DNA from: Betaproteobacteria bacterium
GTDB taxonomy: Bacteria > Pseudomonadota > Gammaproteobacteria > Burkholderiales > Usitatibacteraceae
Assembly: GCA_016711875.1 (NCBI GenBank)
Contig: JADJSD010000023.1
Span: forward strand, 1 to 64,000
Length of the DNA stretch: 64,000 nucleotides
Direction: 5' to 3'
Positions 38,238 through 46,532 of this stretch are shown in pieces. The position numbers and the translations under genes are program-made. Numbering within the stretch: position 1 is the first letter of the stretch; each line of letters begins with the position of its first letter. The notes under the pieces were generated by a model that saw only the letters and a list, made by a program, of their open reading frames with translations, had not been told where the DNA came from and made no database searches.

Positions 38238-40700
38238 ATGATTCCAGCCATCCTGTCGGTCGTGATCGTGATCGCCGTCGCCTGGGCCCTCGCGTACCAC
38301 CGGGCCGGCGCGCTTGCCTGGACCGCGGCGCTCGCCGCCGGCGCCGCCTGGCTCACGTGGTTCACCGCCACGCCGCTCGCGCTCGTGGGTGCCGCCTGGG
38401 TCGCCGTGGCGCTCCTGGGCGTGCTGGGCGCGCTGAAGCCGGTGCGTCGAGCCGTGCTCACCGGCCCGCTCTTCGGCGTGTTCAAGAAGGTGCTGCCGGC
38501 GATGTCCGATACCGAGCGCGAGGCGCTCGAGGCCGGCAGCGTCTGGTTCGACGCGGATCTCTTCTCGGGCCGGCCCGGCTGGGAGAAGCTCCTGGCCTAC
38601 CCGCAGGCGAAGCTCACCCCCGAGGAACAGGCCTACGTGGACGGCCCCACCGAGGAACTCTGCGGCCTGCTCGACGAGTGGGAGAGCAGCGACGAACTCA
38701 TGGACCTGCCGCCGCACGTCTGGCAGTTCATCCGCGACAAGGGGTTCCTCGGCATCATCATCCCGAAGTCCTACGGCGGGCTGGGCTTCTCGGCCTTCGC
38801 GCACTCGGAGATCGTCACCAAGATCGCGACGCGCAGCGGCGCCGCCGCCGTCACCGTGATGGTCCCGAACTCCCTCGGGCCGGCGGAACTCCTCATCCAC
38901 TACGGCACCGACGCGCAGAAGAACCATTTCCTGCCGCGGCTCGCCAAGGGACAGGAGATTCCCTGCTTCGCGCTCACGAGCCCCGAGGCCGGTTCCGACG
39001 CGGCGTCCATCCCCGACTTCGGCATCGTCTGCAAGGGCACGCACGAGGGCAGGGAAGTCCTCGGCATCCGCCTCACCTGGGAAAAGCGCTACATCACGCT
39101 CGCTCCGGTGGCGACGATCCTGGGCCTCGCTTTCAAGCTGTACGACCCCGGGAAGCTCCTGGGCGGCGAAGAGGACCGCGGCATCACGCTCGCCCTCATC
39201 CCGACCTCGCATCCCGGCGTCAACACGGGCCGGCGCCACATTCCGCTCGGCAGCGCCTTCATGAACGGCCCGACGACCGGCAAGGACGTGTTCATCCCGA
39301 TCGACTGGGTGATCGGCGGCGCGGCGCAGGCCGGCACCGGCTGGCGCATGCTCATGGAGTGCCTCGCGGCGGGCCGCTCGATCTCGCTGCCCTCCATGTC
39401 GATGGCGGCCGGCAAGGTGGCCTCCCGCGCGAGCGGCGCCTATTCGCGCATCCGCTCGCAGTTCAAGACACCCATCGGCAACTTCGAGGGCATCCAGGAG
39501 CCCCTGGCGCGGATCGGCGGAACGACTTACCTGATGGACGGGATGCGGCGCCTCACGATGGCCGCGCTGGACCTGGGCGAGAAGCCCTCGGTCATCTCGG
39601 CGATCTGCAAGTTCCACATGACCGAACGCATGCGTTCGGTCATCAACGACGCCATGGACATCCACGGCGGCAAGGGCATCTGCATGGGCCCGAACAACTA
39701 CCTGGGCCGCGCCTACCAGACGGTGCCCATCGCCATCACGGTGGAAGGCGCCAACATCCTCACCCGCTCGCTCATCATCTTCGGGCAGGGCGCCATCCGC
39801 TGCCACCCATGGGTGCTGAAGGAGATGATGGCGGTGCGCACCAACGACGTGCGCGCCTTCGACGAAGCCTTCTGGAACCACGTGGCGTTCACGATCTCGA
39901 ACGCGGCCCGATCGCTCTGGCTGGGCCTCACGGGCGGGAAGGGCGTCCCGGTGCCGGGCTCGCGCCACACGAAGCGCTACCTGCAGATCCTCACGCGCTT
40001 CTCGTCGGCCTTCGCGATGCTGGCCGACATGTCGATGTTCGTGATCGGCGGGAGCCTCAAGCGCAAGGAGATGCTCTCGGCGCGCCTGGGCGACATCCTC
40101 TCGCACCTCTACATGATGTCGGCCACCGTGAAGCGCTTCCACGACGACGGCTGCCCGGAGGAAGACGTGCCCCTGCTCACGTGGGCGATGTACGACAGCT
40201 CCTTCAAGCTGCAGGTGGCCATGGACGGCGTGCTCGCCAACTTCCCCAGCCGGCCCGTCGCCTGGCTCATGCGCCGCTTCGTCTTCCCGAAGGGGCTCAC
40301 GCTCACCGCGCCCCACGACAAGTGGGTGAGCCGCGTCGCGAAGCTCATGATCGAGCCGGGCGCCACGCGCGATCGCCTCACCGCGGGCATGTACCTGCCG
40401 CGCCGGGAGGACGACGTCATCGGCCGGATGGAATTCGCGATGGAAGCGGTGATCAAGGCCGATCCGATCGAGGCGAAGCTGCGAGCGGCCCAGAAGGAAG
40501 GCAAGCTCCCGCAGCGCACCGCCGTCGAGCGCCGCGACGCCGCCGTGAAGCAGGGCCTCATCACGCTCGCGGAGTTCGAGCACCTCGCGCGCACGGACCG
40601 CCTGCGCCGCGAGGTGATCATGGTGGACGATTTCCCGAACGACCTGTCCCGCAAGAAGAACGAGGAGACGAAGCAATGGCCGCGCGCCGTGTCTATGTAG
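38238..40700 (+). CDS. fadE: acyl-CoA dehydrogenase, FadE type
   Basis: FAD enzyme of 820 residues that introduces the first double bond in beta-oxidation. The long N-terminal hydrophobic region (residues 1-70, two or three membrane segments) and the C-terminal extra domain are typical of E. coli-type FadE. Core motifs: IRDKGFLGIIIPKSYGGLGF, FALTSPEAGSDAASIPDFG, MDIHGGKGICMGPNNYLGRA and VEGANILTRSLIIFGQGA. It has the ribosome-binding site GGAAGGAG and overlaps the next thiolase gene by 25 nt. Confidence 0.95.
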   Translation: MIPAILSVVIVIAVAWALAYHRAGALAWTAALAAGAAWLTWFTATPLALVGAAWVAVALLGVLGALKPVRRAVLTGPLFGVFKKVLPAMSDTEREALEAGSVWFDADLFSGRPGWEKLLAYPQAKLTPEEQAYVDGPTEELCGLLDEWESSDELMDLPPHVWQFIRDKGFLGIIIPKSYGGLGFSAFAHSEIVTKIATRSGAAAVTVMVPNSLGPAELLIHYGTDAQKNHFLPRLAKGQEIPCFALTSPEAGSDAASIPDFGIVCKGTHEGREVLGIRLTWEKRYITLAPVATILGLAFKLYDPGKLLGGEEDRGITLALIPTSHPGVNTGRRHIPLGSAFMNGPTTGKDVFIPIDWVIGGAAQAGTGWRMLMECLAAGRSISLPSMSMAAGKVASRASGAYSRIRSQFKTPIGNFEGIQEPLARIGGTTYLMDGMRRLTMAALDLGEKPSVISAICKFHMTERMRSVINDAMDIHGGKGICMGPNNYLGRAYQTVPIAITVEGANILTRSLIIFGQGAIRCHPWVLKEMMAVRTNDVRAFDEAFWNHVAFTISNAARSLWLGLTGGKGVPVPGSRHTKRYLQILTRFSSAFAMLADMSMFVIGGSLKRKEMLSARLGDILSHLYMMSATVKRFHDDGCPEEDVPLLTWAMYDSSFKLQVAMDGVLANFPSRPVAWLMRRFVFPKGLTLTAPHDKWVSRVAKLMIEPGATRDRLTAGMYLPRREDDVIGRMEFAMEAVIKADPIEAKLRAAQKEGKLPQRTAVERRDAAVKQGLITLAEFEHLARTDRLRREVIMVDDFPNDLSRKKNEETKQWPRAVSM

Positions 40701-41959
40701 TCGACGGGGCGCGCACCCCGTTCCTCAAGGCGAGGAAGGGCCTGGGGCCCTTCACGGGCTCCGATCTCGCCGTCGCCTGCGGGCGCCCCCTCGTCGCGCG
40801 CCAGCCCTTCGAGGCCACCGCGTTCGACGAGGTCATCGTCGGCGCGGCCATGCCGTCGGCCGACGAGGCCAACATCGGCCGCGTCGTGTCGCTGCGCCTG
40901 GGTTGCGGCGAGAAGGTGCCGGCGTGGACGGTGATGCGCAACTGCGCCTCCGGCATGCAGGCCCTCGATTCGGCGTATCTCAACATCATCGCCGGCCGCT
41001 CGAGCCTCGTGCTCGCCGGCGGCACGGATGCCATGAGCCACGCGCCGCTCCTCTTCGGGCCGGCCATGGTGAATTGGCTCGCGGATTGGTACGCCGCGAA
41101 GTCCTTCGGGCAGAAGGCCGCCACGGCGGCGAAGTTCCGCCTCGCGAACCTCGCGCCGGTCATCGCGATCCTTCGCGGCCTGACGGACCCGGTGGTGAAG
41201 CTCTCCATGGGATCCACCGCGGAGATCGTCGCCAAGCGCTTCGGCATCACGCGCCAGATGATGGACGAGTTCGCCGTCGAGTCCCATCGCCGGGTCGCCT
41301 TCGGCCAGGACAACGGGCACTACGGCGAGGTCGAACCCATCTACGGCGCCGACGGCAAGGTCTACGCCCAGGACGACGGCGTGCGCCGGGATTCGGCGGT
41401 GGAAAAGCTCGCGAAGCTGAAGCCCGTCTTCGACCGCACCTACGGGAACGTGACGCCGGGCAACAGCTCGCAGATCACCGACGGCGCCGCGTTGCTCGTC
41501 ATCGCCGCCGAGGAGGTCGTGAACGAATACGGCCTCACGCCGCTCGGGCGCATCGTCGACGCGAACTGGGGAGCGCTGGATCCGGCGGAGATGGGCCTGG
41601 GCCCGGTGCACGCGATCACGCCCATGCTGCAGCGCAATCACCTCACGTGGGACGACATCGACGCCGCCGAAATCAACGAAGCCTTCGCCGCGCAGGTCCT
41701 CGGTTGCCTCGCCGCCTGGGAAAGCGACGCGTACTGCAAGGAGCACTTCGGGCTTGACAAGGCCTTCGGTCGCCTGGATCGCGGCAAGCTCAACGTGGAC
41801 GGCGGCGCCATCGCGCTGGGCCACCCCATCGGCGCTTCGGGCGCCCGCGTCGTGCTGCACGCCCTCAAGGTGCTCGAGCGGACGGGCGGCAAGCGCGCCG
41901 TCGCCTCGCTGTGCATCGGCGGCGGGCAGGGCGGGGCGATGCTGCTCGAGCGGCCGTAG
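40676..41959 (+). CDS. acetyl-CoA C-acyltransferase (thiolase), FadI-like
   Basis: Thiolase of 427 residues that cleaves 3-ketoacyl-CoA in the last step of beta-oxidation. Start MAARRVYVVDGARTPFLKA. The acyl-carrying Cys90 is in MRNCASGMQALDSAYL. The C-terminal AAEINEAFAAQ, GHPIGASGARVVLHALK and the second Cys in SLCIGGGQGGAMLLE complete the active site. A thiolase followed by a hydratase/dehydrogenase gene is the FadI-FadJ arrangement. A second thiolase is at 52622. Confidence 0.93.
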   Translation: MAARRVYVVDGARTPFLKARKGLGPFTGSDLAVACGRPLVARQPFEATAFDEVIVGAAMPSADEANIGRVVSLRLGCGEKVPAWTVMRNCASGMQALDSAYLNIIAGRSSLVLAGGTDAMSHAPLLFGPAMVNWLADWYAAKSFGQKAATAAKFRLANLAPVIAILRGLTDPVVKLSMGSTAEIVAKRFGITRQMMDEFAVESHRRVAFGQDNGHYGEVEPIYGADGKVYAQDDGVRRDSAVEKLAKLKPVFDRTYGNVTPGNSSQITDGAALLVIAAEEVVNEYGLTPLGRIVDANWGALDPAEMGLGPVHAITPMLQRNHLTWDDIDAAEINEAFAAQVLGCLAAWESDAYCKEHFGLDKAFGRLDRGKLNVDGGAIALGHPIGASGARVVLHALKVLERTGGKRAVASLCIGGGQGGAMLLERP

Positions 41960-41963
41960 CGCC

Positions 41964-42464
41964 ATGGCCCAGGGTTTCCTCGCGCGCGTGGCGTTGGGCC
42001 CCGCGTGGACGCGCCACCTCATGAACGCGTGGCCGCCCTTCCGCGCCGCCGGCATCCGCGTCACGCGCCTGGCCGACGACTGGAGCGCGGCGGAGGTCGA
42101 GCTCCGCGCGAGGCTGCTCAACCGCAATTTCGTGGGCACGCATTTCGGCGGATCCATCTTCGCGATGGCCGATCCCTTCTACATGATCCTGCTGTTGCGC
42201 CGCCTCGGGCGCGACTACGTGGTCTGGGACAAGGCGGGCAGCGTGCGCTTCCTCAAGCCCGGCCGCGGCACGCTCACGGCCCGCTTCGAGGTGACGCCTT
42301 CCATGGTCGATGAGGCCGTGGCCGCCACTTCCGGCGGCGGGAAGCACGAGCCGACGTACGCCGTCGAGATCACGGACGAGCGCGGCGACGTCGTCGCGCG
42401 CGTCGAGAAGACCCTCCACATCCGCCGTGCGGACACCCCACGGCCGGCCCTCGCCCGCGCCTGA
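41964..42464 (+). CDS. DUF4442 hotdog-fold protein (copy 1)
   Basis: Protein of 166 residues with a predicted hotdog fold related to acyl-CoA thioesterases. Seen: HLMNAWPPFRAAGIRVTRLA, RNFVGTHFGGSIFAMADPFY, and the strands VVWDKAGSVRFLKPGRG and ITDERGDVVARVEKTLHI. Position between the thiolase and hydratase/dehydrogenase genes suggests acyl-CoA hydrolysis or binding. A distant homologue lies at 44597. Confidence 0.85.
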   Translation: MAQGFLARVALGPAWTRHLMNAWPPFRAAGIRVTRLADDWSAAEVELRARLLNRNFVGTHFGGSIFAMADPFYMILLLRRLGRDYVVWDKAGSVRFLKPGRGTLTARFEVTPSMVDEAVAATSGGGKHEPTYAVEITDERGDVVARVEKTLHIRRADTPRPALARA

Positions 42465-42483
42465 GCCGAGAAAGAAGAACGAC

Positions 42484-44538
42484 ATGGATCTCAAGCACTG
42501 GAAGCTGGAACGGGACGCGCAGGACCTGGCGTGGCTGTGGTTCGATCGCGCGGGCTCGGCGACCAACACGTTTTCCACCGAAGCGCTGCGGGAACTCGGC
42601 CAGGTGGCCGAACACCTCGCGGCCCTGCCGCCCAAGGGCCTCGCCATCCTGTCGGCCAAGGAGAACGGCTTCGCCGCGGGCGCGGACATCGACGAGTTCA
42701 CGACGATCGCGAGCGCCGAGCAGGCGATGGCGTTCACGAACCTCGGCAACGAGGTGTTCGACCGGATCGCCGCGCTGCCCTTCCCGACGCTCGCCATGAT
42801 CCACGGGTTCTGCATGGGCGGGGGCACGGAGCTCGCCCTGGCCTGCCGCTACCGCCTCATGGACGACGGCCCGAAGACGCGCATGGCGCTGCCGGAGGTG
42901 CTCATCGGCATCGTGCCGGGCTGGGGCGGCTGCAAGCGGATGGTGCCCCTCATCGGCGCGGCAAACGCGTTGGATCTCATGCTCACCGGGCGCTCGGTGG
43001 ACGGCCGCCGGGCGAAGAAGCTCGGGCTCGTGGATGCGGTGACGCAGAAGCGCCACTTCGCCAACGCCGTTCGCATGCTGCTCGCCAACCCGCCCGCACC
43101 GTACAAGCCGCCCTTCATGGCCGCCGTGACCGACTGGCCGGTGGTGAGGAGCCTCGTGGCGTCGATGTCGCGCAAGAAAGTGGCGGAGAAGGCCCGGCAG
43201 GATCACTACCCGGCCCCGTACGCCATCATCGACCTGTGGAAGGATTTCGGCGGCGACGTGCGGAACATCCCGCAGTCGCACCCGGCGTCGATGGCGAGCC
43301 TCTTCGCGCACCCGACCACGCGAAACCTGATCAGGCTGTTCAAGCTGCAGGACCGCATGAAGGCCATGGGGCGGGGGTCCCCGCCGAAGGTGGGGCAGGT
43401 CGAACAGTCCGGGGGCGAAACGGTGCGCCACCTCCACGTCATCGGCGCCGGCGCCATGGGCGGCGACATCGCCGCCTGGGCGTCGTTGAAGGGCATCACG
43501 GTGACGCTGCAGGATCTTGCCCCGGATCGCATCGCGCCGGCCGTGCAGCGCGCACACGCCCTCTACAAGAAGCGCCTGAAGCAGCCGCACCTCGTGCAGG
43601 CGGCGATGGACCGGCTCATCCCCGACGTGGCCGGCGCGGGCGTCGCGAAGGCGGATCTCGTCATCGAGGCCATCGTCGAGAACGCCGAGATCAAGCGCAA
43701 GCTCTTCGCCGGGCTCGAGCCCCGGATGAAGGAAGGGGCCATCCTCGCCACCAACACCTCGAGCATCCCGCTGCAGGAGCTCTCCGGCGTGCTCGAACGG
43801 CCCGAGCGTCTCGTGGGATTGCATTTCTTCAATCCCGTCGCACAGATGATGCTCGTGGAGATCGTCGAGGGGCCGCAGACCTCGCCCGAGGTGATGCAGG
43901 CGGGCCAGGCCTTCGCCCGCCAGATCGACAAGCTGCCGCTGCCGTGCAAGAGCGCCCCGGGGTTCCTCGTGAACCGCGTGCTCTCGCCCTACCTCATGGA
44001 AGCGATGCTGATGCTGGACGAGGGAATCCCGGCGGAGGCGATCGATGCGGCGGCGAAGGATTTCGGCATGCCCATGGGCCCCATCGAGCTCGCGGACATG
44101 GTGGGCCTCGACATCTGCTGGGCGGTGGGGCACGAGCTGCAGAAGCCCGGCACGCCCATCCCGAAGAAGCTGCGGGAGAACATCGAAGCCAAGCGCCTGG
44201 GCAAGAAGACGGGGCAGGGCTTCTACACATGGTCGAAGGGCAAGGCGCAGAAGTCGAACGGCAGCGGCTCGGTGGACCTGAAGCCGCTCGCGGACCGGCT
44301 GGTGCTGCCGGCGCTCAACGAGGCGGTGGCGTGCGTGCGCGAGAAGATCGTGGCGGACGCGGATCTTTGCGATGCCGGGGTCATCTTCGGCACGGGCTTC
44401 GCGCCGCACCGGGGCGGGCCCATCTCGGCCATCCACGAGCGCGGGAAGGAATCGTGGCTGAAGGCGATGGCGGAGCTTCGGGTGAAGCACGGGGACCGGT
44501 TCGTGCCGGATACGGGATGGAACGCGATCCCGGAGTGA
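42484..44538 (+). CDS. fadJ: enoyl-CoA hydratase/3-hydroxyacyl-CoA dehydrogenase, FadJ type
   Basis: Bifunctional enzyme of 684 residues. The N-terminal crotonase domain (residues 1-300) has GFAAGADIDEF, HGFCMGGGTELALACRYRL and ALPEVLIGIVPGWGG with the catalytic Glu. The dehydrogenase domain begins near residue 318 with HVIGAGAMGGDIAAWASLKG and has ATNTSSIPLQEL and LHFFNPVAQMMLVEIV. The C-terminal 3-hydroxyacyl-CoA dehydrogenase repeats follow. It starts 19 nt after the DUF4442 gene. The order hydratase-then-dehydrogenase is that of FadB/FadJ. Confidence 0.94.
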   Translation: MDLKHWKLERDAQDLAWLWFDRAGSATNTFSTEALRELGQVAEHLAALPPKGLAILSAKENGFAAGADIDEFTTIASAEQAMAFTNLGNEVFDRIAALPFPTLAMIHGFCMGGGTELALACRYRLMDDGPKTRMALPEVLIGIVPGWGGCKRMVPLIGAANALDLMLTGRSVDGRRAKKLGLVDAVTQKRHFANAVRMLLANPPAPYKPPFMAAVTDWPVVRSLVASMSRKKVAEKARQDHYPAPYAIIDLWKDFGGDVRNIPQSHPASMASLFAHPTTRNLIRLFKLQDRMKAMGRGSPPKVGQVEQSGGETVRHLHVIGAGAMGGDIAAWASLKGITVTLQDLAPDRIAPAVQRAHALYKKRLKQPHLVQAAMDRLIPDVAGAGVAKADLVIEAIVENAEIKRKLFAGLEPRMKEGAILATNTSSIPLQELSGVLERPERLVGLHFFNPVAQMMLVEIVEGPQTSPEVMQAGQAFARQIDKLPLPCKSAPGFLVNRVLSPYLMEAMLMLDEGIPAEAIDAAAKDFGMPMGPIELADMVGLDICWAVGHELQKPGTPIPKKLRENIEAKRLGKKTGQGFYTWSKGKAQKSNGSGSVDLKPLADRLVLPALNEAVACVREKIVADADLCDAGVIFGTGFAPHRGGPISAIHERGKESWLKAMAELRVKHGDRFVPDTGWNAIPE

Positions 44539-44560
44539 TGCGGGCGCAATTCTCCGGAGA

Positions 44561-44599
44561 CGCCGATGAACGCCGATGCTACGCCGATGGCCGCCGATG
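44561..44599 (+). repeat. four CGCCGATG repeats spaced 10-11 bp
   Basis: CGCCGATG occurs at 44561, 44571, 44582 and 44592, about one helical turn apart, between fadJ and the next gene. The last copy runs into the chosen ATG at 44597. It could be slippage or a phased binding site. No regulator is known. Confidence 0.6.
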
Positions 44600-45082
44600 A
44601 ATGCGGGGAGCGGTAAATTGAATGCCGCATGGGCGATGTGGAAGCGCTGCGAGGGCCTGCCCTTCGGCAAGGCGATCTTCTCGCGCATCATCTGCTTCAA
44701 GGCGCCGTACTTCGGGAGCATCCGGCCGCGGTTCGAGGAGTTCCGGCCGGGGTTCGCACGGGTGTCGATGAAGAAGCGCCGCGCGGTGACGAACCACATC
44801 GGCACGGTGCACGCGATCGCGATGTGCAACCTCGCGGAGCTGGCGGCCGGGACGATGACGGAGATCACGATCCCGCAGTCCATGCGCTGGCTGCCCAAGG
44901 GCATGACGGTCGAGTACGTGAAGAAGGCCGGCACGGACATCGAGGCGGTGGCGACGGTGGGCGAGATCGCGGAGGGGCCCGCGCGCGAAGTCCCGGTGAC
45001 GGTCGACATCCGCGACGCGGCCGGCGGGACGGTCTGCCGCGCGACGATCGCCATGTGGGTCTCCCCCCGCCGGCCATCTTGA
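44597..45082 (+). CDS. DUF4442 hotdog-fold protein (copy 2)
   Basis: Protein of 161 residues from the ATG at 44597, which has GGAG just downstream rather than upstream; an in-frame ATG at 44576 is an alternative. Seen: LPFGKAIFSRIICFKAPYFG, MKKRRAVTNHIGTVHAIAMC and LAAGTMTEITIPQSMRWLPK, the DUF4442/YiiD-like hotdog pattern. Likely an acyl-thioester-binding or -hydrolysing protein. It differs clearly from copy 1. Confidence 0.83.
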   Translation: MNAGSGKLNAAWAMWKRCEGLPFGKAIFSRIICFKAPYFGSIRPRFEEFRPGFARVSMKKRRAVTNHIGTVHAIAMCNLAELAAGTMTEITIPQSMRWLPKGMTVEYVKKAGTDIEAVATVGEIAEGPAREVPVTVDIRDAAGGTVCRATIAMWVSPRRPS

Positions 45083-45088
45083 CGGATC

Positions 45089-45943
45089 GTGGAGCTGCGC
45101 GACATCGCGAAGGCGTCGGACGGTGTCGAGCTGGCGGTGACGCGCTACCCGGCCGAGGGCACGGCCTGGGCGACGATGCTCGTGGCGGGCGCCATGGGCG
45201 TGCGCCAGGATTTCTACGAGCCTTTCGCGCGCCATCTCGCCATGCAGGGCATCCACGTGCTCACGTTCGACTGGCGCGGCATGGGCGCTTCGGCGCCCGC
45301 ACGGCTGCGGGGTTTCGAGGCCGACCTGGTGACCTGGGCCGAGCGGGATCTCGACGCCATGCTGCGCGAGTCACGGCGGGCGGCCCCGGGGCTCCCGGCG
45401 TTCGCCCTCGGTCACAGCCTCGGCGGGCAGCTCTTCGGGGCGGCCGCCGAAAGCGCGGGGCTCGCGGGCATCGTCACCGTCACGGCGGGCGTGGGGTGGT
45501 ACCGGCACAACGACCGCATGCCCTGTCGCGTGCGCTTCTTCTGGTTCGTCGCCTTGCCGCTGCTCACCGCGCTCTTCGGCTATTTTCCGGGCAAGCGACT
45601 GCGCATGGTGGGCGACCTCCCCGCGGGCGTCGCGTGGCAGTGGCGGCACTGGAGCACGCGGCCGGAATACGTCCTCGCGGAAGGCCCCGCGATGCGGGCG
45701 CGGTACGACGCGCTTCGCGTCCCGATGCTGGGCTGGTCGTTCGAGGACGATGCCATCATCACGAAGCCCGCGGTCGACGACCTGCACGGGTTCTACCGGC
45801 ATGCCGCCGTCGAGCGCCGCCACGTCGCGCCGCGGGAACGCGGCCGCGAGCGAATCGGCCACTTCGGCTACTTCCTCCCGCCAAGTCGCGCCGACCTCTG
45901 GGCGGAGACGATCGCGTGGCTGCGCGCTAGAGTGGCGGGATGA
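45089..45943 (+). CDS. alpha/beta-fold hydrolase
   Basis: Protein of 284 residues with a GTG start. Seen: an oxyanion-side loop in MLVAGAMGVRQDFYEPFARH, VLTFDWRGMGASAP, the nucleophile elbow FALGHSLGGQLFGA (Ser in GHSLG) and a C-terminal ERIGHFGYF with the likely catalytic His. A hydrophobic stretch (FFWFVALPLLTALFGYF) forms a cap or membrane-facing surface. The substrate is unknown; an ester or thioester linked to lipid breakdown fits the context. Its stop overlaps the next ATG (ATGA). Confidence 0.85.
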   Translation: MELRDIAKASDGVELAVTRYPAEGTAWATMLVAGAMGVRQDFYEPFARHLAMQGIHVLTFDWRGMGASAPARLRGFEADLVTWAERDLDAMLRESRRAAPGLPAFALGHSLGGQLFGAAAESAGLAGIVTVTAGVGWYRHNDRMPCRVRFFWFVALPLLTALFGYFPGKRLRMVGDLPAGVAWQWRHWSTRPEYVLAEGPAMRARYDALRVPMLGWSFEDDAIITKPAVDDLHGFYRHAAVERRHVAPRERGRERIGHFGYFLPPSRADLWAETIAWLRARVAG

Positions 45944-46461
45944 CCCCTCTCCTGCGCGACGCCCGGCCGGAAGACCTGCCGGCCATCACCGCGATCTATG
46001 CCCACCACGTGCGCTCCGGCACCGCCTCCTTCGAGACGGAACCGCCGGACGAGTCCGAGATGCGCGAGCGATTCGAGGCCATCCGGTCGAAGGGGTTGCC
46101 CTGGCTCGTCGCGGAGCTGGGGGGGCGGGTTGCCGGCTATGCCTACGCGGGCCCTTATCGCGCGCGCCTCGCCTACCGTTTCACGCTTGAGGATTCGATC
46201 TATGTCGATCCGGCCTGCGTGAGGGCCGGCGTCGGGCGGGCGCTGCTCGCGCGCCTCATCGCCGATTGCGAAGCCGCGGGCGCCCGCCAGCTCGTGGCCG
46301 TCATCGGAGGCAGCGACAACGAAGCCTCCATCCGCCTGCATGCCGGGCTGGGATTCCGGCCGGTCGGCATCCTGCGGGCGGCCGGCTGGAAGCACGGACG
46401 CTGGGTCGACAGCGTGCTCATGCAGCGCGAGATCGGTAAGGGCAGCGGCGCGCCTCCCTGA
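45940..46461 (+). CDS. GNAT N-acetyltransferase, phosphinothricin-acetyltransferase-like
   Basis: Protein of 173 residues. Seen: RDARPEDLPAITAIYAHHVR, GTASFETEPPDESEMRERFE, LEDSIYVDPACVRAGVGRAL (acetyl-CoA loop) and VIGGSDNEASIRLHAGLGF. This pattern matches the Pat/YwnH group that acetylates phosphinothricin, methionine sulfoximine or similar amino acids. It is translationally coupled to the hydrolase gene. The natural substrate is not known. Confidence 0.88.
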   Translation: MTPLLRDARPEDLPAITAIYAHHVRSGTASFETEPPDESEMRERFEAIRSKGLPWLVAELGGRVAGYAYAGPYRARLAYRFTLEDSIYVDPACVRAGVGRALLARLIADCEAAGARQLVAVIGGSDNEASIRLHAGLGFRPVGILRAAGWKHGRWVDSVLMQREIGKGSGAPP

Positions 46462-46532
46462 GGGCGCGGCTCTGCTACCATCGATCGCGCCCGTTCGAGA
46501 GGTCCCCCGGCGCCACGCCCCAGGAGTCGTCC

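Noticed and set aside
46489..46511. Possible third copy of the CAAAC-N4-GTTTG operator before the acyl-CoA ligase gene
   Set aside because: Only the right half (CGTTCGAG) resembles the site; the left half does not match.
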